Part shown: one piece after another, positions 48,551-58,286 of the stretch | Layout of the letters: each line of letters starts with the position of its first letter | Numbering within the stretch: the first letter of the stretch is position 1 | Assembly (NCBI RefSeq): GCF_030325625.1 | Contig: NZ_JACAIS010000003.1 | Location: 248,001-312,000 of the forward strand | Length of the DNA stretch: 64,000 bases | Source of the DNA: Sphingobacterium sp. N143 | GTDB taxonomy: Bacteria > Bacteroidota > Bacteroidia > Sphingobacteriales > Sphingobacteriaceae | Reading direction: 5' to 3' | Program-made: the position numbers and the translations under genes | The notes under the pieces: model-generated | The model's input: only the letters and a program-made list of their open reading frames with translations | Databases searched by the model: none | Told to the model about the DNA's origin: nothing

Positions 48551-49939
48551 ATGAGAACACAATTCACATATCCTGCCCTTACTGGTATTGCTTTGGCTCT
48601 CTTCTTCAGTAGCTCATGCCAAAATACAAGCAACGACAAAAACACTGAAAGTCATGCCAAAACCGATTCTGTCAACCGCCATACATTAAATGAGGACTCT
48701 TTATTGACCAATATTCAAGAACGTACCTTTCAATACTTTTGGGATGGTGCTGAACCTACATCTGGATTAGCACGTGAACGTATCCATATGGATGGTGTTT
48801 ATCCACAAAATGACCGCAATGTTATCACCATAGGCGGAAGCGGTTTTGGGTTAATGAGCATGATTGTAGCCATGGAACGAGAGTTTATCAGCCAAGAACA
48901 GGGGATTCAGAAACTAAACCATATCATGGATTACCTCGCCAAAATAGAAAGATTTCACGGTGCCTGGGCACATTGGTATGATGGAGAGCTGGGAACAGCA
49001 AAACCATTCAGTGAAAAAGACAATGGGGGCGACATTGTGGAAACAGCATTCTTAGCACAAGGTTTGATTGCAGTAAGGGAATACTTGAAGGACAAAAACG
49101 ACAATGCTAGGGCTGTGGCTCAAAAAGCAGACAAGCTTTGGAAAGAAATCGACTGGAATCATTATACAAACGGACAAAATGTACTATTTTGGCACTGGAG
49201 TCCAAAATTTAACTTTCAACAAAACCATCCTATTCAAGGTTATGATGAATGTCTGATTACCTACATTTTGGCAGCATCATCCCCTTCTCATGCCATCTCA
49301 CCGAGTGTATATCACGAAGGCTGGGCCAGATCAGGCGGAATAAAAAGCAGTGCTACAAAATATGATATTCCCTTAATTCTGAAACATAATGCCAAAGATG
49401 GTGAAATCGGCCCGCTCTTCTGGGAACATTACTCGTACCTTGGCTTAAGTCCCAAAGGCTTAAAAGACCAATATGCTGATTACTGGAAAGCGACCAGCAA
49501 CCATGTCAAGATAAACTTAGCCTATGCGGATAAAAATCCGAAAGGATATATTGGGTATGGCGCAAATAAAGGCTGGGGCTGGACAGCAAGTTATTCAATT
49601 GATGGATATAATGCCCATCATCCTGATAATGATCCAGGTGTTATTTCTCCCACTGCAGCGTTGTCTTCAATGCCCTATACTCCGAAGCAAAGCATTCAAT
49701 TTGCAAACTACCTGAACAAACAGTTAGGCGATAAGGTCTGGGGGAAATATGGTTATTATGATGCTTATAGCGAAACCGCAAACTGGTTTCCTCAACGCTA
49801 TTTAGCGATCGATCAAGGACCTATTGTTGTTATGATCGAAAACTACAGGACTGGTAAAATCTGGGACCTATTCATGCAAGCACCAGAAATTCAACAAGGA
49901 CTGAAAAAACTTGGATTTACAAGCCCTTATTTAAAATAG
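48551..49939 (+). CDS. GH144-type glycoamylase-domain lipoprotein, probable endo-beta-1,2-glucanase
   Basis: Lipoprotein of 462 residues with C23 as the lipid anchor (FFSSSCQN). Residues of about 50-455 form the (alpha/alpha)6 domain of the PF10091 type, recognised from ERTFQYFWDGAEPTSGLARER, FHGAWAHWYDGELG, GGDIVETAFLAQGL and a late AYSETANWFPQRYLAIDQGP. GH144 includes endo-beta-1,2-glucanases of Bacteroidota such as the Chitinophaga pinensis enzyme, so cleavage of beta-1,2-glucan at the surface or in the periplasm is the best guess. The GH3 gene follows 200 bases on. Other PF10091 proteins have unknown activity, so the substrate is not certain. Confidence 0.75.
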   Translation: MRTQFTYPALTGIALALFFSSSCQNTSNDKNTESHAKTDSVNRHTLNEDSLLTNIQERTFQYFWDGAEPTSGLARERIHMDGVYPQNDRNVITIGGSGFGLMSMIVAMEREFISQEQGIQKLNHIMDYLAKIERFHGAWAHWYDGELGTAKPFSEKDNGGDIVETAFLAQGLIAVREYLKDKNDNARAVAQKADKLWKEIDWNHYTNGQNVLFWHWSPKFNFQQNHPIQGYDECLITYILAASSPSHAISPSVYHEGWARSGGIKSSATKYDIPLILKHNAKDGEIGPLFWEHYSYLGLSPKGLKDQYADYWKATSNHVKINLAYADKNPKGYIGYGANKGWGWTASYSIDGYNAHHPDNDPGVISPTAALSSMPYTPKQSIQFANYLNKQLGDKVWGKYGYYDAYSETANWFPQRYLAIDQGPIVVMIENYRTGKIWDLFMQAPEIQQGLKKLGFTSPYLK

Positions 49940-50139
49940 TGGCAAATTTTGGAACCATTCCATCGATCACGGCTTGAGGAATGGATAAGTCACAAACACA
50001 CCGACTAATCCATAGGGTTCCATAAACATGAGAATTACTTAAACAACTAGAAAATAAAAGTTTAAGCTCCAACAGTAGAAACATACAAAAAGAATAACAT
50101 CTGATGGCGTCGTCATCATAATATAAAAGATTAATATCG

Positions 50140-52413
50140 ATGAAAAAAGTAGTAGGAACATGTCTTATTGCACTTGCTTTTTGGCAATCAAGTTTAGCTC
50201 AATCGTCCAAAATGGACAAGTTCATTGACCAGCTTATGGCAAAGATGACGGTTGAAGAAAAAATTGGCCAGCTTAATCTCGTGACCGGTGGTGAAGCCAC
50301 AACTGGAACCACCGTCTCCACAGATGTGGAGTCCAAGATCCAACGTGGACAAATTGGAGGGATATTCAGCATGAGCACACCATCAAAAATTCGCCAAACA
50401 CAAGAAATAGCCGTAAAACAGTCGAGACTTAAGATTCCAATTATCTTTGGTATGGATGTCATACATGGTTATCGTACTGTTTTTCCTATTCCTTTGGGAT
50501 TGGCTGCCACATGGGATATGGACTTAATTCAACAATCTGCACGAATCGCTGCTGAAGAGGCCACTGCCGACGGTATTAATTGGGCTTTTTCGCCCATGGT
50601 AGATATTTCACGGGATCCTAGATGGGGGCGCATTTCCGAAGGCGCAGGAGAAGATACATACCTTAGCTCAAAGGTTGCCGAGGCCATCGTACACGGCTTT
50701 CAAGGAAACAATCTGGCAGCATACAACACGATGATGGCCTGTGTGAAACATTTCGCCTTATATGGTGCTGCAGAAGGCGGGCGCGACTATAACAGCACGG
50801 ATATGAGCCTTCATCGTATGTACAATGAATATTTACCACCCTACAAAGCCGCGCTCGATGCTGGGGCCGGTAGTATCATGACCTCCTTTAACGATATCAA
50901 TGGTGTCCCTGCTTCGGCCAATAAATGGTTAATGACGGATGTATTACGCAAACAATGGGGGTTCAAGGGCCTTGTCGTTACCGATTATACGGCCGTGAAT
51001 GAACTCATGGCACATGGATTGGGCGATCTACAACAAGTTTCTGCGTTAAGCTTACAGGCTGGGGTTGATATGGATATGGTAGGCGAAGGTTTTCTAACCA
51101 CGTTAAAGAAGTCGTTGGATGAAGGTAAAGTCAAACTGGATGATATTAATAGAGCTTGCCGCTTTGTACTGGAAGCAAAATATAAATTAGGACTCTTTGA
51201 AGATCCATACCGTTACTGCAACGAACAACGTGCGCAGTCAATCATTGGCTCCCCCGCCCATCATGAAAAAGCCAGAGAGATTGCCGCCAAATCATTCGTC
51301 TTATTGAAAAATGAGAATCAGGCACTTCCATTAAAAAAATCGGGAACAGTAGCAGTCATAGGCCCCCTAGCCAATTCGGGACCAAATATGCCGGGAACCT
51401 GGAGCGTCAGCGCAGAATTAGATAAAACAGCCTCCTTGGTAGAAGGAATGAAATCCGTACTGGGCAATAAGGTGAATATCCTGACCCATCTGGGAAGTAA
51501 TCTACTAGCGGATTCAACCTATCAAAAACATGCAACAATGTTTGGCCGAACTATAGCGAGAGACCCACGAAAAGAAGAGGATATCATTGCCGAGGCAGTA
51601 AAGACAGCCCAACAAGCTGATATTGTGATTGCTGCACTTGGTGAATCTTCTGAAATGTCAGGTGAGAGCTCAAGCCGCTCTGAACTGGATATTCCTAAAA
51701 ATCAACAAGATCTTCTAAAAGCATTGTTAGCAACAGGAAAACCTGTAGTTCTGGTGCTATTTACCGGCAGACCGCTCACATTAACGTGGGAAGATGCGCA
51801 TGTGCCAGCTATATTAAATGTCTGGTTTGGTGGTTCCGAAACAGGTAAAGCGGTAGCCGATGTCTTATTCGGGGATATCGTCCCTTCAGGTAAAATCACA
51901 GCAACTTTTCCACGGAATGTTGGCCAGATCCCAATCTACTATGCACATAAAAATACGGGAAGGCCTTATGGAAACTCAGGTGATTTTGAGAAATTTAAAT
52001 CCAATTATTTAGATGTAAGTAATACACCACTTTACCCTTTCGGTTATGGATTGAGTTATACAACCTTTACCTATAGCGACATCCGTCTTGATCGGAATAC
52101 ACTTGATAGCAATAGTTCTATTCAAGCTAGTATTGACATTAGCAATACGGGGGATTATGATGCAGAAGAGACGGTTCAATTATACATTCAAGATTTAGTC
52201 GGCTCTGTGACCCGCCCCGTAAAAGAATTAAAAGGATTCCAAAAAATCTTTTTGAAAAAAGGTGAACAGAAAACTGTAAAATTTGAGATCCAGATTAAAG
52301 ATCTTAAATTTTACGACAACAATCTGAACTACCTTGCCGAACCAGGTGACTTTAAAATCTATATCGGCACAAATAGCCGTGATGTGAAGGAAAAAGAATT
52401 CAAACTGCTGTAA
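50140..52413 (+). CDS. GH3 beta-glucosidase, periplasmic
   Basis: Exported protein of 757 residues with a signal peptide (1-20). N-terminal TIM barrel with EEKIGQLNLV, MDVIHGYRTVFPIPLG, EGAGEDTYL and KHFALYGAAEGGRDYN; the nucleophile is D282 in LVVTDYTAV. An alpha/beta sandwich follows (ALGESSEMSGES, WFGGSETGKA), then a fibronectin-III-like domain (about 650-750). GH3 enzymes are retaining exo-beta-glucosidases. In this context it would cut sophoro-oligosaccharides to glucose. The 200-base gap before it contains only short inverted repeats (CCATTCC/GGAATGG, CTTAAAC/GTTTAAG). Confidence 0.9.
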   Translation: MKKVVGTCLIALAFWQSSLAQSSKMDKFIDQLMAKMTVEEKIGQLNLVTGGEATTGTTVSTDVESKIQRGQIGGIFSMSTPSKIRQTQEIAVKQSRLKIPIIFGMDVIHGYRTVFPIPLGLAATWDMDLIQQSARIAAEEATADGINWAFSPMVDISRDPRWGRISEGAGEDTYLSSKVAEAIVHGFQGNNLAAYNTMMACVKHFALYGAAEGGRDYNSTDMSLHRMYNEYLPPYKAALDAGAGSIMTSFNDINGVPASANKWLMTDVLRKQWGFKGLVVTDYTAVNELMAHGLGDLQQVSALSLQAGVDMDMVGEGFLTTLKKSLDEGKVKLDDINRACRFVLEAKYKLGLFEDPYRYCNEQRAQSIIGSPAHHEKAREIAAKSFVLLKNENQALPLKKSGTVAVIGPLANSGPNMPGTWSVSAELDKTASLVEGMKSVLGNKVNILTHLGSNLLADSTYQKHATMFGRTIARDPRKEEDIIAEAVKTAQQADIVIAALGESSEMSGESSSRSELDIPKNQQDLLKALLATGKPVVLVLFTGRPLTLTWEDAHVPAILNVWFGGSETGKAVADVLFGDIVPSGKITATFPRNVGQIPIYYAHKNTGRPYGNSGDFEKFKSNYLDVSNTPLYPFGYGLSYTTFTYSDIRLDRNTLDSNSSIQASIDISNTGDYDAEETVQLYIQDLVGSVTRPVKELKGFQKIFLKKGEQKTVKFEIQIKDLKFYDNNLNYLAEPGDFKIYIGTNSRDVKEKEFKLL

Positions 52414-52422
52414 ACCATACTT

Positions 52423-52476
52423 CTTTTAAAATAAATAAAGCGATATTTCTAAATATCGCTTTATTTATTTTAAAAG
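52423..52476. terminator. Bidirectional intrinsic terminator
   Basis: A perfect 26-bp inverted repeat (arms 52423-52448 and 52451-52476) with only two bases between the arms, GCGATATTT at its tip and T-rich outer ends on both strands. It lies between the convergent GH3 and sulfatase stops and should stop transcription from both sides. Confidence 0.85.
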
Positions 52477-52485
52477 ATATACTTG

Positions 52486-53850
52486 CTATTCCATATTTCC
52501 GTCAAAGGTTTCGAATAATTTCCGAAGCTCTTGCACTTTCTTCGGATAATCTTGCAGTATATTGGTCCTTTCACTGGGGTCCCAGGCAATATTGTGTAGC
52601 TCCTCTACAGTTGCATTGGGTTTCCCTGTTATTGGGTTTATTCCACCTGGTATCCGACGATATTTCCAGTCACCCAACCTAACAGCTTCAACATGGCCAT
52701 AGTTTACTAAAAATATAGGTTTATGAGAAGCTTTTAAATCTTCTGTTTTACCATTCAATAAAGAATCAATGGCCTGACCATCAATTGCTTTTTTTGGGAG
52801 AGGGGCACCAGTCCATTTTGCCAGCGTAGGCAGCACATCCAAATTACTGATTGCCTGCCGTATCACCTTTCCTTCTTGTACATACCCCTTTCCATAAACA
52901 ATAAATGGTACTCGAACACCGCCTTCCGTGGTTTCAGCTTTCGACCCTTTAAACACTCCGGCAGTACCTACGTGCCAATTTTTTGTTGCATGGTCATCAG
53001 ACATACGTGCCGGATATGATATCCAGGGTCCATTGTCACTCGAAAAGATTAAAATCGTATTGTCGGCCAAGCCTTTCTTTTCAACAGTTTTCCAAAGTTC
53101 AGCAAAATTATGGTCCAGCTCCCGCATGACAGCTCCTAAAGGTCCTGCATTCTGTTGATCAGCAAAACGATTATTTTTATTGGCAAACGCTAGGGGAAGA
53201 TGTGGAAAGTTGTGTGCATAATATAGGAAGAACGGATGGTCACGATCTTGATTTTCTATGAAATTTACGGTTTCTTTATGATACAGTGCACTTAAATCAG
53301 AATCATCCGGTGCAATAACCTCTGGTTTTCTATTCCTAAAAATCTTAATGATTGAATCTGTCTTCACATATGGATCCCGATAATCATGACTATACAACAT
53401 CCCATAGAAAAAATCAAATCCTTGTTGATTGGGATGATGGTATACTTGTTTGTCTCCAAGATGCCACTTTCCAACCAGCCCTGTTCGATAGCCCACTTTT
53501 TTCAATAGTTCAGCAATGGTTTCTTCATCATCTGGCAATCCTAAATTAGACCCAGGACCTATCGGCGCTGGAAGATTATAGCGAGAAGCATATCTACCCG
53601 TCAGCAAAGAAGCTCTAGAGGGGGTACAGGAAGGCGTTGAAACCATAAAATTCGTGGCCCGCACTCCTTTATTGGCTATAGAATCTAGGAAAGGAGTCGA
53701 AATATTTGGACTTCCATAACAGCTAAGATCACTATAGCCCAAATCATCCGTAAGAATTAGGATAATATTTGGTTTTTTACGTTGTCCATTAGCCGTCATA
53801 ACAGCTAATAGAAAAGTTATTAAGGTCAAAAATTGCACATATCGATTCAT
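52486..53850 (-). CDS. Type I (S1) sulfatase
   Basis: Exported protein of 454 residues from ATG 53850 ([10 protein letters not shown]), chosen because the longer frame adds residues ahead of the signal peptide. [19 protein letters not shown] holds the metal-binding Asp pair, and [17 protein letters not shown] at about 72-88 holds the formylglycine site, with C75 in [14 protein letters not shown] is a further metal motif. It hydrolyses sulfate esters, probably of glycans, and needs a maturase encoded elsewhere. It faces the beta-glucan PUL convergently, so it is not in either PUL transcript. The sulfated substrate is unknown. Confidence 0.88.
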   Translation of the reverse strand: MNRYVQFLTLITFLLAVMTANGQRKKPNIILILTDDLGYSDLSCYGSPNISTPFLDSIANKGVRATNFMVSTPSCTPSRASLLTGRYASRYNLPAPIGPGSNLGLPDDEETIAELLKKVGYRTGLVGKWHLGDKQVYHHPNQQGFDFFYGMLYSHDYRDPYVKTDSIIKIFRNRKPEVIAPDDSDLSALYHKETVNFIENQDRDHPFFLYYAHNFPHLPLAFANKNNRFADQQNAGPLGAVMRELDHNFAELWKTVEKKGLADNTILIFSSDNGPWISYPARMSDDHATKNWHVGTAGVFKGSKAETTEGGVRVPFIVYGKGYVQEGKVIRQAISNLDVLPTLAKWTGAPLPKKAIDGQAIDSLLNGKTEDLKASHKPIFLVNYGHVEAVRLGDWKYRRIPGGINPITGKPNATVEELHNIAWDPSERTNILQDYPKKVQELRKLFETFDGNME

Positions 53851-54001
53851 GGCGGCATTATTTAATTGGAAATATAGACACAAGATAATAAATTTTACCA
53901 GTTGGGTAATATATGAATTCAGGTTATTATTAATCCCCTGCTCTGGAATGGGGCACCCACAGTGTCTTGCACATCAAAAACACCACATTCCAAGAATGGG
54001 A

Positions 54002-54988
54002 TTATTTTAATGTCAGCAGATAATTCTTAATCAGTGCCAGGCCTTCATCATGGAGTACAGTTGTTCCTTTTTGAGGCATGTGCATTTCGCCTTGCATCCC
54101 CATTCGCCCCATAATTTTTGCCTGCTTAAGCCAAATCCCGGTTTCACTTAAAGGAATTTCAAACCGAAGATCAAGCATCGTCATGTATGCAGTTCCCTTG
54201 GGATTATGGCAATGTGCACAGTTCATTTCAAGGTAAGCGCGCCCCCTTTTCGATAAGGACTCCGTTTGATCCTCATAATCAGGTAACACATTTATTTGTA
54301 TCAATGATGCCATATCGAGTACTGCTCTCTTTCTAAAATATTCCAATTGCGGGATCGTATCTTTACCATAAGAATTTTTTTTGTTCAGATTTCGGATTTT
54401 AGGGCCTATCGGAAGCATACGGTTAACTTGACGATGGCATGCTGCACAGTCCGCGCGCGAGGGTATGATATAATTTGTCTGCCGTTCAGCTCCTTTGCTG
54501 TCAATGAATGACACCGGTACGGTAGCACTATCCGTTAATAAGTAAGCTTCATCTTGGTTCGGGTTCCATTGGTAGGTTGCCGCATTCCATTGCCCCTTCT
54601 TATTGATTAAAAGTCTTGTTTCTAAGAGCATCCGTTTTAAACCGTGGTCCTCTTCTTTTTGAGGATAGAAAAAGGATTTTGTGATAATGGTGCCGTCGGG
54701 AAATTCAGGCAGACCGTCATTGGAAGCTAAAATCTTCGTTCCTATTGGAAGAAAAATAATACGCTGTTTATCACTGTAATCTGTAAACAATGTAGAGGCA
54801 AGGTCATACACAATTCCCTGCTCATTGGGCACCAGATCAGCCATTTTTCCTTTAAACAGTCCATAATCAGACAGTCTCTTCTTGAATGTTATATTATCTT
54901 TCTCCAGATCGCCCCTTCCCTTATTATTAAGGATAATTAAAAATACAGGTATCAATAAAACACCCAATAAAATCATGGCTTTCTTCAT
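54002..54988 (-). CDS. Diheme c-type cytochrome, SO2930 family
   Basis: Protein of 328 residues from ATG 54988 (MKKAMILLGV), which begins with an N-terminal membrane or signal segment. Two haem-c sites are present: CAACH at 181-185 and CAHCH at 257-261. LSDYGLFKG near the N-terminus, the FPDGTIITKSFFYP segment and the late MNCAHCHNPKGTAY match the SO2930 family. It should be a periplasmic electron-transfer protein whose partner is unknown. It is divergent from cydA (about 190 bases), but a functional link is only a guess. Confidence 0.75.
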   Translation of the reverse strand: MKKAMILLGVLLIPVFLIILNNKGRGDLEKDNITFKKRLSDYGLFKGKMADLVPNEQGIVYDLASTLFTDYSDKQRIIFLPIGTKILASNDGLPEFPDGTIITKSFFYPQKEEDHGLKRMLLETRLLINKKGQWNAATYQWNPNQDEAYLLTDSATVPVSFIDSKGAERQTNYIIPSRADCAACHRQVNRMLPIGPKIRNLNKKNSYGKDTIPQLEYFRKRAVLDMASLIQINVLPDYEDQTESLSKRGRAYLEMNCAHCHNPKGTAYMTMLDLRFEIPLSETGIWLKQAKIMGRMGMQGEMHMPQKGTTVLHDEGLALIKNYLLTLK

Positions 54989-55182
54989 ATCACTTAAGCT
55001 CCTACCCCCTTGCTGTTTATCATTATCCGGACGAAGATAAGCAAAAAACACACTTCAAAAAAAAGACATTGCCGTCCTCCTAGCAGTAATTACGAATCTG
55101 CTTCTCATTCAATGTTTACAGCTGGTTCTCACTGTCCATTCAAAAAATAAAATCCTATAGATAAACCCAATGCAGCTAGAAA

Positions 55183-56562
55183 ATGATTATATTTAAGATG
55201 TCATTTAACCCAAACTTCGGATCCATGGAAGATATGATTCTTTACAACCGGCTTCAGTTCGCTTTTACCATTACATTCCATTATTTATTTCCCCAGTTGA
55301 CCATGGGATTGTCACTGATGATTGTTTATTTTAAATGGAAATTTTTACGCACTCATCATGAAGATTACAATAATGCCTCCAAATTTTGGATGAAAATATT
55401 TGCGCTCAATTTTACGATGGGAGTAGTAACGGGTATCCCCATGGAATTCCAATTTGGTACAAACTGGGCGAAGTTCTCTGAACTTACAGGGGGAATCATT
55501 GGGCAAACCTTGGCCATGGAGGGAATGTTTTCATTTTTCCTGGAGTCCTCATTCCTTGGGATGTTTCTTTTTGGAGAAAAGTTACTTGGGCATAAGCTTC
55601 ATTTTATCGCCGGTTTGATGGTATTTATCGGTTCTTGGGCCAGTGGGTTTCTGATTATTGCCACTCATTCATGGATGCAACATCCTGTAGGCTACGAGAT
55701 CCTCGAAAATGGCAAATTTGTCCTCAACAATTTTAGCGCACTATTTAAAAATCCATGGCTATGGCCATCTTATTTACATAATCAAGCCGGATCATTGGTA
55801 ACTAGTTCTTTTTTCGTTGCGGCCATCGGTGCTTTCTATTTACTTAGTAATCGACACAGCAATTTCGGAAAGATATTTGTCAAAAGCGGTGTAATATTCG
55901 GCGTCATCTCTTCCGTCCTTTTGGCATTTCCCACGGGAGACATGGCGGCTAAGAATGTGGTAAAATATCAACCTGCAGCCTTTGCAGGCATGGAGGGTAT
56001 TTTTAAAACGGAAAAAGGAGGTTCCGAAATTATTCTTATCGGTCAGCCTGACATGGAAAATAAAAAGCTGGACAATAAGATTGCCGTTCCCAAAGTATTA
56101 AGTTTCCTAACCTATCAACGTTGGGACGCCGAAATCAAAGGATTGAACGAATTCGACCATACTTTGCACCCAACCAATGTCCCCGGTCTATATTATGGTT
56201 ATCATATTATGGTTGGCTTGGGGACCATATTTATCGGAATCATGTTATTGTCGGCTTTCTTGTTATGGAGAAACAAATTATATGAGACCAAATGGTTGTT
56301 GTGGATTATCATGTTTATGATTCCTTTTCCATACATTGCCAATACCGCAGGATGGTATACTGCTGAGCTTGGTCGCCAGCCCTGGCTCGTCTACAATTTA
56401 ATGCGCATGGTCGATGGTGTATCACCTACCGTATCCTCTGGAAATACGTTGTTTACTCTTTTGGGCTTTGTCGGACTATACATTCTTTTAGGACTGTTAT
56501 TTCTACTGCTGGTACTGAAAATTATTAGAAAAGGTCCTGCCAACCAAATAGCTTTAAAATAA
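55183..56562 (+). CDS. cydA: Cytochrome bd ubiquinol oxidase subunit I
   Basis: Inner-membrane protein of 459 residues with about nine helices. It oxidises quinol and reduces oxygen to water with high affinity. LQFAFTITFHYLFPQLTMG holds the haem b595 histidine (H33 with this start), GIPMEFQFGTNW holds the conserved Glu of helix 3, and GRQPWLVYN the Gln-Pro-Trp motif. The length places it in the short-Q-loop class. ATGs at residues 6 and 15 (MSFNPNF, MEDMILY) are alternative starts. cydB follows after 6 bases. Confidence 0.93.
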   Translation: MIIFKMSFNPNFGSMEDMILYNRLQFAFTITFHYLFPQLTMGLSLMIVYFKWKFLRTHHEDYNNASKFWMKIFALNFTMGVVTGIPMEFQFGTNWAKFSELTGGIIGQTLAMEGMFSFFLESSFLGMFLFGEKLLGHKLHFIAGLMVFIGSWASGFLIIATHSWMQHPVGYEILENGKFVLNNFSALFKNPWLWPSYLHNQAGSLVTSSFFVAAIGAFYLLSNRHSNFGKIFVKSGVIFGVISSVLLAFPTGDMAAKNVVKYQPAAFAGMEGIFKTEKGGSEIILIGQPDMENKKLDNKIAVPKVLSFLTYQRWDAEIKGLNEFDHTLHPTNVPGLYYGYHIMVGLGTIFIGIMLLSAFLLWRNKLYETKWLLWIIMFMIPFPYIANTAGWYTAELGRQPWLVYNLMRMVDGVSPTVSSGNTLFTLLGFVGLYILLGLLFLLLVLKIIRKGPANQIALK

Positions 56563-56568
56563 TTAGTT

Positions 56569-57645
56569 ATGGAAATATTCTGGTTTATCGTATTGACGTT
56601 CATGCTCGGGATTTATATCGTTCTCGACGGTTATGATTTTGGTGCAGGAATTGTCCATTTGTTCTTTACCAAAACAGAACAGGAAAAAAGGGCCGTTACC
56701 AGTGCTATTGGACCGTTTTGGGATGCAAATGAAGTCTGGCTTATTGCTGCTGGAGGAGTATTATTTTTTGCTTTTCCAACCTTATATGCCTCGTCTTTCA
56801 GCGGCTTCTACCTTCCTTTAATGCTTGTATTGTGGCTCCTGATCTTTAGGGCGATCAGTTTAGAGCTTAGAGGACAGATACACCATCGATTATGGGAAGC
56901 CTTGTGGGATAAAGCTTTTGGTCTGGCCAGCCTCCTCCTCGCATTATTCTTCGGGGCAGCTTTGGGCAATGTCGTTCGTGGGGTTAATCTTGGTATGGTT
57001 GAAAATGGGGTATCTACTCAAGAACCGCACTATTTCTTTTTGGCACTTTGGAACCCAACTTTCGACCCACTTGCTGAACATCAGGGCATTATCGACTGGT
57101 TCACACTGCTCCTTGGCTTAGTAGCAGTGGTCACATTGACGATCCACGGAGCCGGATGGGTTATACTCAAGACTTCAAGTCCCCTAAACGATAGACTCAA
57201 ACTGATCATATTTAAACTCAACATCGTCTTATTGATACTTGTTATCCTGTCAGCTGGTGTATGGCATTATGTAAAACCCATTTCTTTGAATAATTTTCAA
57301 CATCATTATTGGCTTTGGGTATTCCCTTTAATCGCAACAACGGGACTTCTAGGTCAATTTTGGATCAGAAGGTTCAAAACCGATGGTATTGGTTTTCTCT
57401 TTTCATCACTATTTATATTGGGCAGTTTCGCGACAACAGTCGCCTCCATGTTTCCCACATTATTACCCTCGACCAATGCTGTAAACCCATCATTGACCAT
57501 ACAGAATGCTGCTGCACATGAATATGGTTTAACGGTAGGTTTGGGTTGGTTTATGTTTGCTGCAATTCTCGTTATAGCGTATTTCATTATTCAATTTAGT
57601 GTATTTAAGGGTAAATTGGACGATATAGGATATGGCGAACACTAA
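56569..57645 (+). CDS. cydB: Cytochrome bd ubiquinol oxidase subunit II
   Basis: Inner-membrane protein of 358 residues with eight or nine helices. The N-terminal YIVLDGYDFGAGIVHLF and GPFWDANEVWLIAAGGVLFFAFP are diagnostic of CydB, which supports haem assembly in CydA. It is cotranscribed with cydA. I see no CydX-like small gene after it; the stop is 3 bases from the convergent response-regulator stop. Confidence 0.93.
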   Translation: MEIFWFIVLTFMLGIYIVLDGYDFGAGIVHLFFTKTEQEKRAVTSAIGPFWDANEVWLIAAGGVLFFAFPTLYASSFSGFYLPLMLVLWLLIFRAISLELRGQIHHRLWEALWDKAFGLASLLLALFFGAALGNVVRGVNLGMVENGVSTQEPHYFFLALWNPTFDPLAEHQGIIDWFTLLLGLVAVVTLTIHGAGWVILKTSSPLNDRLKLIIFKLNIVLLILVILSAGVWHYVKPISLNNFQHHYWLWVFPLIATTGLLGQFWIRRFKTDGIGFLFSSLFILGSFATTVASMFPTLLPSTNAVNPSLTIQNAAAHEYGLTVGLGWFMFAAILVIAYFIIQFSVFKGKLDDIGYGEH

Positions 57646-57648
57646 ATA

Positions 57649-58272
57649 TTAGAGACCCAATAAATTATGCTTTAACGCCAGCTGGACTAGCTCAATCATA
57701 TTCTTAACTTTAAATTTGGTCAAGAGATTACGTCGATGCGTTTCTATGGTCACTGGGCTTAAAAATAATTTCTCTGCAATCTGGTTGCTGGTATATCCAT
57801 TTGAAATCATGATTAGAATCTCTTTTTCGCGCTGTGTCAACCTTGGCAGTTCCCGTAAAGTAGAAACCGCACCGGTATACAGCTCCTTAGCACGATCACA
57901 TAACGCTTCCCGCCCCTCAAGTCCAAGCCGGACACAACGAAGAAATTCCTCATTGGCAACATCTTTTAAAATATAGCCATTTCCACCATTTTGCATAAAC
58001 TGGAAAATCAGGTTCCGGTCAGCTAGATTGCTCAACGCTACCACCGGAATTGAAGAATATAGCTTCTTCAGGCGAAGACATACATCCAAACCACTTCGGT
58101 CAGAAAGTTGCATGTCAACAAGTACCAAATCGACTTTGGTACTGCCCAAAAATTCACTCAACAGCTGCTCTGTTAAAAATGGGTATACGCGGTACCCCTT
58201 TTGGTTATTCAGAAAGGAAACAACACCTTCCAGCAATAAAGGATGATCATCTAATACCGTAATGGTCTTCAT
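57649..58272 (-). CDS. NarL/LuxR-type response regulator
   Basis: Protein of 207 residues. Receiver domain (about 1-118) with D9 and phospho-acceptor D53 in LVLVDMQLSD, and a late GYILKDVANEE. C-terminal LuxR HTH (about 140-205) with LTQREKEILIMISNGYTSNQIAEKLFLSPVTIETHRRNLLTKF. It is 14 bases after the histidine kinase, its obvious partner. It may act on cydAB, which ends 3 bases away on the other strand, but nothing in the sequence shows that. Confidence 0.9.
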   Translation of the reverse strand: MKTITVLDDHPLLLEGVVSFLNNQKGYRVYPFLTEQLLSEFLGSTKVDLVLVDMQLSDRSGLDVCLRLKKLYSSIPVVALSNLADRNLIFQFMQNGGNGYILKDVANEEFLRCVRLGLEGREALCDRAKELYTGAVSTLRELPRLTQREKEILIMISNGYTSNQIAEKLFLSPVTIETHRRNLLTKFKVKNMIELVQLALKHNLLGL

Positions 58273-58286
58273 GCACGAATTTGCTT

